The position numbers and the translations under genes are program-made. This document shows, piece after piece, positions 14,801 to 25,195 of a stretch of DNA of 64,000 nucleotides. The stretch is from the NCBI RefSeq assembly GCF_001625215.2, contig NC_030384.2:38412390-38476389 (forward strand). The letters run 5' to 3'. The DNA is from Daucus carota subsp. sativus (Eukaryota > Streptophyta > Magnoliopsida > Apiales > Apiaceae). How positions within the stretch are numbered: position 1 is the first letter of the stretch; the number at the start of each line of letters is the position of its first letter. The notes beneath the pieces were generated by a model. It searched no databases, had not been told where the DNA came from, and was given only the letters and a program-made list of their open reading frames with translations.

Positions 14801-14878
14801 AGAGACATTGGTAGAAACAGTGACATTTCGCTTGAGGAACATGATTTGGAGTCCGCGTCAATGCTTCCAAGGTCATAA
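8831..14878 (+). CDS. NIPA-type magnesium transporter (DUF803), 13 exons
   Basis: Membrane transporter of the NIPA family (Pfam Mg_trans_NIPA), thought to move Mg2+ across endomembranes or plasma membrane. Exons: 8831-8923, 11447-11534, 11618-11679, 11826-11911, 12023-12096, 12720-12822, 12954-13082, 13520-13619, 13720-13839, 14037-14127, 14208-14274, 14490-14586 and 14666-14878. They sum to 1323 nt, 440 aa, in frame throughout. It starts MREWIIGAFINILGSIAINF (first membrane segment), followed by SFGYAAQSLLAALGSIQFLS, GATAFIILGNIFLVSFGNHQ, SGAVGSCSVLFAKSLSNLLR and LRTTVFILGMVLVFIGISLL; about nine hydrophobic segments in all. The long hydrophilic C-terminus matches plant NIPA8/NIPA9-like members. 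Intron 1 (2.5 kb) carries a repeat element. The 3' half (exon 8 onward) is duplicated downstream as a pseudogene. Family call firm; transport activity is inferred. Confidence 0.9.
9940..10300. repeat. AAGCG-rich repeat element in NIPA intron 1
   Basis: The left part is built from AAGCG/GCGCTT words (for example 'CAAAGCGAAGCGAAGCGCACC' near 9958). The right part has complementary words ('TGCGCTTTG', 'ACGCTTCTCTGCGCTTTATGC' near 10268). The ends CATGCTTTAAGCGC and (reverse-complemented) GATGCATAAAGCGC look like imperfect inverted termini, suggesting a MITE. In the middle, 10122-10199 has about four tandem copies of a 21-base unit (ATAATTTTAAAAGGTCAGTCA). The exact ends and target duplication are not clear. 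Confidence 0.55.
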
Positions 14879-15694
14879 ACTAAGAGAGTAGCATCAAGTA
14901 TAATTTCCTCTTGAAAAAACGATGAAAATGTGTATACACAATTGCACAGTGGCACCATCTCATCAATTTGTATAGATTTTTTAGGATTCCCTCTTAGGTG
15001 TTGTACTAGATTGTTGTTGTTACTGCTTGGTGAAGAACCATAAAGTAAGTCTCTGATTGTATTTATTGACCTTAACCACTTGAATGAAAATTTCGCCGTT
15101 TATTGAGCTTCTGTAATTTGTAAACACTTTCATTCGATGTATATGCTACATAAATCATCTTTAAATTGCAAGTACTTGCATAACAAAGACAATCTTTTCT
15201 GCAAGTAGATTTTGCTGAAACATGAGCAAGAGACAGAGTCACACTAAAATTACATGACCATCTCTGAAGAAAAAACAAATTGAAAAGCTCTGCTCAACTT
15301 GAAATAGCAAATAATATTTCATCAGGTAGAGCAAGAAGTTGTGCCTGATCTTCTCTTGAAAGAATTTTGCTTCTGAATCCACATATTGCGATGAAACCGC
15401 TGAATGAACAAGTCTGCAACTTCATCTATCTGGTCTTCAAGCTTAAACTCTTCTCCATCTTGAACTTCCTTCGTCTTCTTCACCAACTATATCACCGCGC
15501 CAGGCCTCCCCAGTTCATACTCATCATCTTCAAACAACGAGTGCCTGAGATCCGGGTATATATCCTTCACCTTACCATTATCATCTTTTTCTTCATTTTC
15601 TTGATTAATTTCCTCTTCCTTTGCTAATACTACAAAGTTCCTTTGCAATTTCTACAGTATTTTGGTCCAGCACCTCCTCCTCGTCCTGAGAACC
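13388..15694. repeat. Tandem segmental duplication, copy 1
   Basis: From NIPA intron 7 ('AAGTAGCTCTGTAGTATCTT' near 13398) through NIPA exons 8-13, the spacer at 14879-15321 (shared 3' UTR region) and the 3' part of a minus-strand DUF761 gene. The same order is repeated at 19431-22080 with high similarity by eye, including the spacer between the two genes. In this copy the NIPA gene is intact and the DUF761 gene is cut off. Confidence 0.9.
15322..15694 (-). pseudogene. 3'-end fragment of DUF761 gene (copy 1)
   Basis: This is the duplicated 3' part of the intact gene at 21701-22456. The C-terminal codons are well kept: they read FIQRFHRNMWIQKQNSFKRR and end S-CST then TGA at 15322-15324. About 14 bases present in the intact copy are missing near 15630-15645, which breaks the frame, and all similarity ends abruptly near 15694, within the acidic coding region. 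No promoter or N-terminal half is present, so this is a non-functional by-product of the duplication. Confidence 0.85.
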
Positions 15695-18094
15695 GGTAAG
15701 GGCTAATATGTACGTTCAAAATTTATTATATATAATTCAAATTTTAATATTATTTTATTAATGTTTTAGTAATAAATTGAAGTTTAATTAAATTATATTA
15801 ACCAACTGATATATTTTCCCTTAAAAATGTAACTCTTACGTTATTTTTTTGATATTGTAAATCGATAGTATAAATAATAAATATTTTTATTATCCATCTG
15901 TATATTCTTTTATAATATTAATATGTGAAATGTGTTTTTTTGATTAATTTCAAATTATATTTTTCATATTTCATATATCTTGGTTCATAAGGTTGAGTAT
16001 ATAGTTTGAAATTTATTATTTATTATTTATAAATAATAAAGATCTTTTTTGTATATTTATATCTAAATTAAAGATATATGAAATGAAGATTATTTCATAT
16101 ATCTTTGTTCATAAGGTTGTATATTATATATAGTACATTAAATAAATTGTTTATTTATTTATTTATATTCAGGAGGCCTCATTTTATCTTTGAATAGGGT
16201 ATTACCAATCAAAGCCCTAGAGTTTTTAGTCTCCCGGTTTCCAATCGAAGTCCGGAGTTACTCTAAAATCAATAAGTTTTAACATCTGTACGGTCGGATC
16301 GCTTAGAAAAATTATTAAAAATATAGATAATCGTTACGGTAAGACAAATTATTTTAGAAATAGCTATAATGTTAAAGGTGACACAACTTCCAACCAAATG
16401 CAACACCAAGAACCAAAGGCAACACCACTGCCACGTCAGCAAAACGGTACCCACATGTGGGGCCCACCTACCACATTCGTATCCACATGTGAGGCGCACC
16501 TGCCACGTCAGCATGCCACGCCAGCAAGGTGGCCCCCCCCCACCTGCCACGTCAGTAAAGTGGGCCCACACTGCCATGTCAGCGTTGTGGGCCCCCATAT
16601 GGGCCCACGTGCCACGCACGCTTGCCATGTCAACACCGTGGATCCCGTCTGCCGCCTGAGCATGCCATCTCATCATTTTTGGACCCTAGAGAGCAATAAA
16701 TATTTATTTTACATTGCTAATGCAACAGTACTGATTCTAATATTGCGGTCTGCGCAACAGTGTTTAGTATAAGTAACTGTAGTTTAACTGTACTACAACA
16801 CGTTTAACGTTGTGTTGTAATAGATCTAGTTGTTTTTATGGAAAATGCAACGTTATTGATGCAACGCTTGCTAAAAACCGTTGCCTATATGGACTTATGG
16901 CGTAATGTTTTGCTTGAATTTAATATATGGATTTAGCAAAATAAAAAATAAAAAAATTATGTAGCTTTATACGATAATAAAGCAAAATGGTCGGAATAGT
17001 ATCATTTTTTGGACGATTCTTTTTAGCCAAGGCATCTTCAGAGGATTCGACAAATGAAAGGTTTACAATCAGAAGAAAAGAATGCGGAAACTGTGTCTTT
17101 AACTTTGGCTCTGGTTTGAGATGCAACATAAAATATTTTTGTTAAATGAAATGTTAATTAAATAAAGAAATTATGATTTTATTTGTATAATCGATTCATA
17201 TCATTAAATATATGAAGAAATTACAATTTTATTTTTTTTCTAATTGATTCATATTATTTTTGTTTAAATTGACTCCTATCATTCATAAATAAAATAATTT
17301 TATTATTTGATGAGGAGAAATTTATAAATAATTTAATTATTTTTTTGATAGTTTTTAACATCACAATGGACTGTCCAAAAATATTAGTAATAGTGTTTTT
17401 ACGTTATATTTTGACAGTAACATGTTGATAATTGTTTATAAATTTATAACTTTTCAGTTTTTAACATTTTCTGTTTTATGTAATAACCTAATTATAATCA
17501 TTTAATGAAAATTTTATAAAAAGTAATTATTGCTAAAATATTGAGTTAATTTAAATAGGTATGTTATTCATACATCAAATTTCGATTTTAAATTGTAATT
17601 TGATTACATTTGTTTAATTTAATCTCTTTATTAATTTTTATCTTATATTCGAACAAGTTTCATAAAGCGGGACATTCGATTAAAGGTACTCGGTTCTCGT
17701 TATAAACCGGTTGCTTCCTTTATAAAACGTCACCGAACAACTGTATTGCTACTCACTACTACATTCAGAAGAAGTCAGGACTGCAAGTCGATTCACAGCC
17801 CCGACATTCTCATGCCGTAGTATGCCCCCTATAAACATTTTCTCCCGAAAGAGGTTTGTTAATTTCTTGAATTTTCTTTATAGAATGTATCATTTCTTGA
17901 ATGTTGATAAGTCTTTAAAGTATAAAGTATAAGATGTTGCAAGTGCTAACAGGATGCAGTGGTGGATCTAGCTCCGAGAGTAAGTGATGTCGTATTAAAA
18001 TTTTGTAACATTGATTAATCGGAATGAATATAAAAAAATTTAATATTCATATTATGTAATTCGTTACCGTTTCACAAGATAAATAAGTCATATA
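15695..18094. other. Insert between duplication copies, repeat-rich
   Basis: Sequence found in neither parental gene. It is AT-rich at 15700-16200 and 16930-17640, with a GC-rich repeat block at 16365-16680 (listed separately). Around 16780-16910 there are 'AACGTTGTGTTGTAA' and 'GCAACGCTTGCTAAAAACCGTTGC', words common near the ends of plant CACTA elements, but no CACTA terminus was found. At 17680-17860 a less AT-rich stretch (CAGAAGAAGTCAGGACTGCA...) resembles a gene leader but has no coding frame I can support. Confidence 0.4.
16365..16680. repeat. GC-rich minisatellite-like block of CCACGTCAGC words
   Basis: Strong local GC enrichment in an AT-rich setting. The word GCCACGTCAGC or a one-base variant (GCCATGTCAGC, GCCACGCCAGC) recurs at least six times, interleaved with GTGGGCCCAC / TGGGGCCCACC words. 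The frames open across it on both strands reflect base composition, not a protein. It may be the subterminal region of a DNA transposon; the repeats contain ACGT cores, but a regulatory role is not indicated. Confidence 0.7.
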
Positions 18095-18802
18095 TAGGGC
18101 TGTGCATTCGGTTAACCGAAACCGAATTTTTTTTCGGTTAACCGAAACCGAAGTTTATGAAAAATCGCTACCGAAAACCGAACCGAATTAATTTCGGTTT
18201 ATAACCGAACCGAATTTTAAATTTCGGTTAAAACCGAAAACCGAAATTCTTAAATGATATATAAAAAATATGAAAATAACAGCCAAAATAGTTAAGCATA
18301 CAATGAGGATAATCATGTGGTTCTTGTCGTTGCAGAGTTGCAGTACATAACTGCTTAAGTTTGCAGTTTACTGTTTACATTCCAAATCAAAACAAAATAT
18401 TCCTGAAGAAACTAACAAACTAACAAGCAAGCTCAGTAGGTCAGAGGTTAGTAGCTAAAATATTCAAACAGGCTCTCTTGTTCGTTCTGAATTCAGAACC
18501 CCCAATCAGGCAATCACCCCAGTTCAGCACTCCTAAACCTTGAGTCCTCGACTCCTGCTGTGTAGTGCTGTTGGCCAGTGTCATCGACTCATCTTGCATG
18601 GCATTTATAAAAAAATACTAATTTTTTTTGTGAGATATATAAAATTCGGTTAACCGCGGTTAAAAAACCGAAAAACCGAAAAACCGAAATATCAAAATTT
18701 GGCTACCGAAAATCGAACCGAAATTTAAATTTCGGTTAACCGAACCGAAATTATTTCGGTTATTCGGTACGGTTTTCGGTTAACCGAACCGAATGCACAC
18801 TA
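18095..18802. mobile_element. Non-autonomous hAT-like element with CATTCGGTT termini
   Basis: The left end TAGGGCTGTGCATTCGGTT and the right end (reverse-complemented) TAGTGTGCATTCGGTT form terminal inverted repeats, with many internal AACCGAAACCGAA repeats at both ends. This organisation is typical of a widespread plant hAT-derived class. The target-site duplication could not be read clearly (TATA on both sides at best). No transposase. Confidence 0.65.
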
Positions 18803-18916
18803 TACACCTTGATTAGAATGGTGGATACCAGAATGATAACATTTGAAAACAAAAATTTAATATTCAGATTATGTAATTTTTTTACCGTTGGACGATATTC
18901 AGATTTGAAAACATGC

Positions 18917-19472
18917 ATGGGCGTCTTGAGAAAGTCGAGGGGTTGTTGCACCCAAGAAAGAATAGGAGGTATGTAATTGAATGGTTACGAATAGTCTGAA
19001 ACCAACAATAGAGGTTTTTTGTTGCCACGCAATGCGTAGAATTCTGTTTCTTTTAAAAGCATTTGTGGTAGTATATAAACTAGTATCTGTGTGATTGTGT
19101 TAAGTAAAAAAAGTAGCTCTGTAGTATCTTTATTATATTTTTGCAGTTCGACAAAGTAAGAGATCGCATGGCAAAAGAGGAAGCAGAAATTGGAAAAGTA
19201 TGATAACGAATTGTACAAGATGAAGCTGATGAAGACTCTGCAGAACATCTGCATGAGCGTCTTAAGAAGGTTGAGAGGTTACCCAAGAAAGAATAGGAGG
19301 TATGTAATTGAATGATTGTAATTGAATGATTACGAATAGTCTGAAACCAATGATAGAACCTTTTTGTTGCCACGTATACGCAATGCGTAGAATTCTGTTT
19401 CTTTTAATAGTATATAAATTAGTATCTGGATAAAAAAAGTAGCTTTGTAGTATCTTTATTATATTTTTGCAG
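18917..19472. repeat. Two-unit repeat joining a gene fragment to NIPA intron 7
   Basis: A unit of about 220-230 bases occurs at 18917-19146 and again at 19252-19472. Each unit starts in a gene-like stretch (GCGTCTT-GAG/AAG-AAGGTTGAG), passes 'CCCAAGAAAGAATAGGAGG' and a 3'-UTR-like tail, and ends with the NIPA intron 7 acceptor region ('GTAGTATCTTTATTATATTT' then TTGCAG). Between the units (19147-19251) is an exon-like piece. Part of it reads DEADEDSAEHLHERLKKVER followed by LPKKE and a stop, but other parts need frame changes. The source gene was not recognised. Confidence 0.65.
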
Positions 19473-19537
19473 TATTTCTGAATATTGGCTTGTTTATTAC
19501 TTTCTTTTAAATTCAGTACTTTTTATTTCTAAACCAA

Positions 19538-19757
19538 TTTTACTGCTTATTACAGCTCAAATCTGATGAGATTGTCCATGTCTAGTGACTATCAGTTGCA
19601 GAGTTTGTTCACTTACTCCATGCTCCTGTTGTTTTTGAGTACTGCTGTTTTACTGCTTATTACAGCTCAAATCTGATGAGATTGTCCATGTCTAGTGACT
19701 ATCAGTTGCAGAGTTTGTTCACTTACTCCATGCTCCTGTTGTTTTTGAGTACTGCTG
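19538..19757 (+). repeat. Perfect 110-bp tandem duplication of pseudo-exon 8
   Basis: 19538-19647 and 19648-19757 are identical as read. Each contains the splice acceptor TTATTACAG and most of NIPA exon 8; only the second copy retains the exon end and donor. The identity points to a recent event or gene conversion. Confidence 0.9.
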
Positions 19758-20946
19758 AATTCTGGGTAACCATTGTAAAAAGTTATGATGATTGCAGATG
19801 ACACGATTAAATGAAGGGAGGGTTGTCAATGTTCGATGCCATACTTATAGTTCCTATGTTTCAGATTGTTTGGACCTATCTGTACAGGATTTGTATACTT
19901 CCAGGAATATCAGGTCCTATCTCTATCTCTCTTGCAGACTCATGCACAATCACATGTCCTTGTGAAAGTAAAAGGGTCAAGTTTATATGTAATAGTGAAT
20001 AAAGGGACTTCATTGATAATTATTCTGGTTCATCTGCATGCTGTCTTTTAACGGCTTATCATTTATTCTCTCTTCCAATTTTGGCACGACTTGCTAGTCT
20101 TATATATGCAGGTATTTGATACTCTGCGAACAACAGTATTTATACTAGGAATGGTTTTGGTATTTGTAGGCATTTCGTTACTGGCACCGGATGAGCCAAG
20201 AGGTATTTTGTTGTGCACGTGAAATACTTGTTTTTTTTATATATAAAACATAAAGATCTAAATTAGTAAGCTATCGTTTCAGGTAGTGAACTCAAAGATA
20301 GCTCTTTAGCTTCGTCCAGTTACCTCAAAGAATCAACTGATACCAACAGGTACTTAACATATTTTTTTCAGTTAAGACGTCCACTTGAATTTCAGATCAT
20401 TATTGTATTTGGGTTTTAGCTAGAACTATCAAAGAGAAGGTATTACAAATAAATTATCATATAATAAATGTACAAACCCACATAACCAGAATGTAATTGA
20501 GTTATTCTTCTCATGCAATTAAATTTAAACTGTGCGAACATCTTTTTGTACAGGCTGGTTATGCCATCAGAAGATTCTCAAATTAAAGATATGAAATCAT
20601 TTGTGCGATCAATGCAAATTAAGGCTGCTAAGGCGGTCGTCAACGCAAAGGTTTTTATCCGGAGGGTAACTTTTGTTTTGAAGTGAATTGTCTTGTATTC
20701 TTGCACTCTGTTCTTCATTTTATTTTTCACCAGGCTGCATGTTCATCTACATTTGGTTTGGGAGAAGATTCAATTCATACATCTTCAGTTTTTGCAATGC
20801 CAATGGTTTCATCTAAGATTAATGGCTTTCGAGGAACGGGAGTGGACAGAGCTAAATATTTCTCCTGGAGAGACATTGGTAGGAACAGTGACATTTCACT
20901 TGAGGAACATGATTTGGAGTCGGCATCTATGCTTCCAAGGTCATAA
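19556..20946 (+). pseudogene. Truncated NIPA-type transporter pseudogene (copy 2)
   Basis: Duplicate of exons 8-13 of the transporter at 8831-14878. Exon 8 is present twice. Exon 9 (from about 19798) has a 4-base insertion ('AAGGGAGGGTTG' where copy 1 has 'AAGGGTTG') and an 8-base deletion at 'GGACC|TATCTG', so the frame is lost. Exons 10-13 (20112-20202, 20283-20349, 20554-20650, 20734-20946) are intact in length, splice sites and stop codon. Exons 1-7, carrying most membrane segments, are absent. A transcript could be made only from a foreign promoter; no transporter can result. Confidence 0.9.
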
Positions 20947-20951
20947 ACTAA

Positions 20952-21260
20952 TGTTGTGTTTGGTTGGGGAGAATGGAATGGAATGGAATGGGATGAGTAA
21001 AATTACTTGGAACTAACAGAGATAAGAGGGAAGTTTTGGAATAAATGTAAGTGAGGGCAAAATTGATATGATAAGATTTAAGAAGAAATTGGGGGTAGGA
21101 GAGAATGGAGCATTCCATCTCAAATTGGAGGTATGTTCTCTAGCACATAATGTAAGGAATGAAATGGAGGAAGGAATGAAATTTGTTACAAATTGTCCAT
21201 AATATAGTTCATTTTTCATTTCATTCCTTCCGGAATCATTCACCCCAACCAAAAACAACA
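20952..21260. mobile_element. Tourist-like (PIF/Harbinger) MITE, 309 bp
   Basis: Terminal inverted repeats TGTTGTGTTTGGTTGGGG and (right end, reverse-complemented) TGTTGTTTTTGGTTGGGG, 17 of 18 matching. A 3-bp TAA target duplication flanks it (20949-20951 and 21261-21263). The paralogous site in copy 1 (about 14878-14885, ACTAAGAGAG) is the empty site with a single TAA, which proves the borders. Internal ATGGAATGGAATGG words are typical of the group. Inserted just after the NIPA pseudogene stop codon. Confidence 0.93.
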
Positions 21261-21700
21261 TAAGAGAGTAGCATCAAGAATGATTTCCTCTTGAAAAAAC
21301 GATGAAAATGTGTATACACAATTGCACAGTGGCACCATCTCATCAATTAGTATAGATTTTTTAGGATTCCCTCTTAGGTGTTGTACTAGATTGTTGTTGT
21401 TACTGCTTGGTGAAGAACCATAAAGTAAGTCTCTGATTGTATTTATTGATCTTAACCACTTGAATGAAAATTGCGCCGTTTATTGAGCTTCTGCAAACAC
21501 TTTCATTCGATGCATATGCTACATAAATCATAATTAAAAATTAAATTGCAAGTACTTACATAACAAAGACAATCTTTTCTGTAAGTAGATTTTGCTGGAA
21601 CATGAGCAAGAGACAGTCACACTAAAATTACATGTCCATCCCTCAAGTAAAAATAAATTGAAAAACTCTGCTCAACTTGAAAGTAACAAATAATATTTCA

Positions 21701-22456
21701 TCAGGTAGAGCAAGAAGTTGTGCTTGATCTTCTTTTGAAAGAATTCTGCTTCTGAATCCACATGTTGCGATGAAAGCGCTGAATGAACAAGTCTGCAACT
21801 TCATCTATCTGGTCTTCAAGCTTAAACTCTTCTCCATCTTGAACTTCCTTCGTCTTCTTCACCAACTCTATCACCGCGCCAGGCCTCCCCAGTTCATACT
21901 CGTCGTCTTCAAACAGCGAGTGCCTGAGATCCGGATATATATCCTTCATCTTACCATTATCATCATCTTCCTCATTTTCTTGATTAATTTCCTCATCCTG
22001 TGCTAATACTACAAAGTCATTAATTTCCTCCTCTTCTGCAACTTCTACAGTATTTTGATCCAGCACCTCCTCCTCTTCCTCTTCCTCCTCGTCCTGAGAA
22101 CGCGTATCTGCCACCTCTTCATCATCATCACCGTCATCATGTGCTTCTATTTTGGTGACATTGAGTGGGAGCATGGTGGCATTGACATCATCGTGATAGA
22201 GGACAGGAGCTAGCTGCAATCGGAGATTACTTTCATGCTCATCAGCTGCTGCCGCCGCCTCGTTTTGATCCTGGATTAAACCCTGGAGTTTGTGGGAGAT
22301 AGATCCAAAGAGCACCTTCCTGTCAGTGCTGAGAAGAGAGTAAATCATAAATCTGGTCTTGATTTTCCTCATCCTGTTCTTGAGATCAGCTGCTGACTTG
22401 GCCTTGCTTACTATAGACAAGATCTTCTTGAGGAAACCTGATGCATTCATCTTCAT
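21701..22456 (-). CDS. DUF761 ('cotton fibre protein'-like) protein
   Basis: Single-exon gene, 251 aa, of unknown biochemical function. The N-terminus (MKMNASGFLKKILSIVSKAK, then a basic LKNRMRKIKTRF stretch and ISHKLQGLI) and the C-terminal motif EVADLFIQRFHRNMWIQKQ match the plant DUF761 family. The middle (about residues 110-200) is very acidic, with runs of E and D. The start at 22456 is the first ATG in frame after an upstream TTG; a second ATG follows two codons later. A TATA box lies 140 bases upstream. Its last third is duplicated as a broken fragment at 15322-15694. The gene lies tail to tail with the NIPA pseudogene. Confidence 0.75.
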   Translation of the reverse strand: MKMNASGFLKKILSIVSKAKSAADLKNRMRKIKTRFMIYSLLSTDRKVLFGSISHKLQGLIQDQNEAAAAADEHESNLRLQLAPVLYHDDVNATMLPLNVTKIEAHDDGDDDEEVADTRSQDEEEEEEEEVLDQNTVEVAEEEEINDFVVLAQDEEINQENEEDDDNGKMKDIYPDLRHSLFEDDEYELGRPGAVIELVKKTKEVQDGEEFKLEDQIDEVADLFIQRFHRNMWIQKQNSFKRRSSTTSCST

Positions 22457-22595
22457 AATCAAACTTGAAACCTTGCTTAACAAACAAGTACTCTGGGGGG
22501 GGAGAGCGTATCAAAGAATATAAGCACTTGACTTGTATAGAGTGCATGAAAAACTGGACAGATATTATCATGTTTGATAACGGTTATGTAACCCA

Positions 22596-22603
22596 TATAT
22601 ATA
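22596..22603 (-). promoter_or_regulatory. Putative TATA box of the DUF761 gene
   Basis: TATATATA on the minus strand 140 bases upstream of the start codon at 22456, which leaves a leader of about 110 bases. Position-based inference. Confidence 0.45.
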
Positions 22604-24972
22604 GTCTGTCTATTTTAATACGAGATATAAGCATCATTTCATAGATAGAGAGTCGGAACTAATTTGTTAACCTATCAATTGAGAATTTGTTAGATTTTTT
22701 TGATAAATCAGAAATTATTTTTGATAAATTGGAGTGTAATTCATAAATTAATTTAATATCTTTTAAAAATTGATTAGAGATCTTAAAACACTAGATATAA
22801 GTAAATGAGTTTTTCTTTTTGACAGAAAGTAAACGAAGTTTAAAAGATTATAAAAAATAATTATCATATATAAATACAATTTGAATCATGAAATTTTAGT
22901 ATGATTAACAAAAATATGGTTTTGATATAATTTTTTAACAAAATTATATATTTAAAGTATGTTGATTATTGTTAATCGGGTTGAAATTCTGTGATCCGAT
23001 ACGATTAAACGCGCCCAACAATAAAGTTAGGCGGAAACAGTAAAATGCATGATTGGTATATTTGATTGTAAGACATGAAGAAGTAGTGGGAAATGAAAGA
23101 TGATTGGAATTGGGTGGGGAAGAAGAAAGAGTGAGGGCTAAGAAAAGCAGTGGCTTTATTATTGTTACGAGCATTGTAGGAGTCGTAGTAGTAGTTTGAA
23201 AGTGAAAGTCAAAAAAAGAGGGAGGACCCCGCGTTTAACTCGATAGATCTGCTGCTCTGTCTTCGCCGTTGGACGTTCATTTTGGTATGGATAGGATATA
23301 TGTGTTTAGGCGGATGTAATAAACGTGTCAACTTGCTTTATGTTGTGTTCGAAGCTCGGCAGCATGTTTTACTTATTGAATTTCTAGTGCACGCTCATTA
23401 AAATATATTAATAATTACTTTTTAAGTAGATAATAAATTTTTATCCGACTCTAAATAATGTCAAATATGACCAATCATATCCCATATGTATGATTTATCT
23501 TCGTTCGTAAGAAACATATAATCAAAAGTTTAAATGACATATAGTTGCTACTTGTTAAAAGGAATTGTCCAAACTCGAATCTGATTGTCAAACTCAAACT
23601 CAACCTCAACCTCTTTCTATCTTTGTGTCGGCTCAACCTAAATTATGCAAACAAATTCAAATTATGAACTTTCTCATCGAATTCTAATTTAGTAGGTGTT
23701 CGGGTTTGAAGGAGTAGTAAGAAGCTGAGAATGTTAATTTTTTATTTCATGAATTTTGTTTACTTCTCAGACGTTTTAATTCTTTATAAGTCTTAACCTA
23801 TTTTTAATTTTTATTTTTTTACCTTAAACAACAAGCACTTTTTTAAGCTCATCCAAACAATCCCTTACAAATTTTATTGAAAAATTTGAATTCTTATAAC
23901 TTTTTTATATCTATTCATATTTATCATATTATATTACAAAGAAGCTATATTGAAAATGATAAGTAATAAAAATTAATTTTAGAAAAATGTTGCTATTCCC
24001 TTCAAAAAAAGAAGAAAATTGTTGCTATAAATATCGAAAAAAAGAGAATAACTAATTTGAAATTCATTTTTTTTCATTTTTTAAAGAGAATGAATTTCAA
24101 AAAAAATGATTTGGTATCTACATCATTTTTTTGTTAAAAATTTAATATCTAATCATCAGATAAGATTACACTACACGGATATATAAACCTAAAATTTTAA
24201 TAGTAGCCCTCACAAAATATCTCGAAACCATTCCGATAATAATTGTAAAAGGAAGGTAAGAAACAAAGAATAAAATAAAAAGGTGCTTTAAGTTGAAGAA
24301 ACACAGGCCTACATTATTATGTTGCATTTGAGGGGATGACTTTACGCTATACATAATTTGAGAAACTTTATCTATCGAGTGGGATAGCGCACAATCTTTT
24401 TGTCATATTCTTCAAGTAAAAAAGAGAGTTGGTAGTGTGGCTTTTCCACTGGCTTGGGCCTCTGATTTTGCTTTCTGCTTAACAAACAAACGTACGAGAG
24501 TATAGGACACTATCAATTTTTCTTTTTAATGTACAAGATATCTATTTATATTATTATACTATAATAATCGGAATGAGTTGAATTAGTTGATATATTTGTT
24601 TGGTTAACATATATTTTGAATCAAATTCTATCTAAAATTAATTAATCAGTTAAATTGTCCTTTATTTTACAATTACAAATATTCACTTCAAGTCACCATT
24701 CTGACTCTAAAACGATTTGTTATACTATCAAATTCTAAACATACGAGTACTTCTTTAAATAAAGTCCTTAATTGCAACAAAAAGATAATGAGTTCAACCT
24801 ACACTCCCACTCTTAAGTAATACTCTATATATAATTAAATCAGGCAAAAAAATAATAATAAATGCACCCTTGACAACTTCATTACTATTTTGAGAACCTC
24901 ATACTTCATTGAGCACAATAAGACTCATTCAAACACTTGTTAAACTCATTAGACCTTTCAGCAATTCATTTT
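22604..24972. other. AT-rich intergenic region, no gene seen
   Basis: No supportable gene. At about 23695-23870 there is a decayed repeat ('GTGTTCGGGTTTGAAGG...' to '...AAGCTCATCCAAACAATCC') that shares words such as CTTATAAGTCTTAAC and AAGCTCA-CCAAAC with stretches at 41588-41812 and 43252-43478. A GC-richer patch at 23225-23290 has no frame worth calling. Confidence 0.35.
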
Positions 24973-25169
24973 GAGAAAGGGTTTTTTTGTATATACCACA
25001 TTTTGGGTTTTACAACATTTGCATATTTGAGATGCTTCCGGTTACAATACCACCTCAGTTTGTATTTCCATCAAGTGTTATTAACTATGTATTGAAAGTG
25101 TAGATTTTTGAAGCACATTATTAAATGTTGTAAAACCCACCGTCGTGATACACAAAGCGCACTTTTCTC
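24973..25169. mobile_element. Mutator-type MITE, 197 bp
   Basis: Imperfect terminal inverted repeats about 48 bases long: both ends begin GAGAAA and contain GGGTTTTACAACATT about 30-45 bases in. A perfect 9-bp target duplication ATTCATTTT flanks it (24964-24972 and 25170-25178), the length expected for Mutator-like elements. No coding capacity. Confidence 0.75.
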
Positions 25170-25195
25170 ATTCATTTTTACAAAATTACGCCCCC

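Larger units (their letters stand above)
19431..22080. repeat. Tandem segmental duplication, copy 2
   Basis: Second copy of the segment at 13388-15694, in the same orientation, extended by an internal 110-bp tandem duplication (19538-19757) and a 309-bp MITE (20952-21260). Here the NIPA part lacks exons 1-7 while the DUF761 gene continues to its full length past the end of the duplicated segment. Confidence 0.9.

Noticed and set aside
15367-15627. Plus-strand frame in the DUF761 fragment, with a twin at 21770-22006
   Set aside because: Both are antisense shadows of the acidic C-terminal half of the DUF761 gene; conserved only because the DNA was duplicated.
16269-16772. Overlapping frames of 96-135 codons on both strands
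   Set aside because: Open on both strands because of the GC-rich CCACGTCAGC array; no protein motif.
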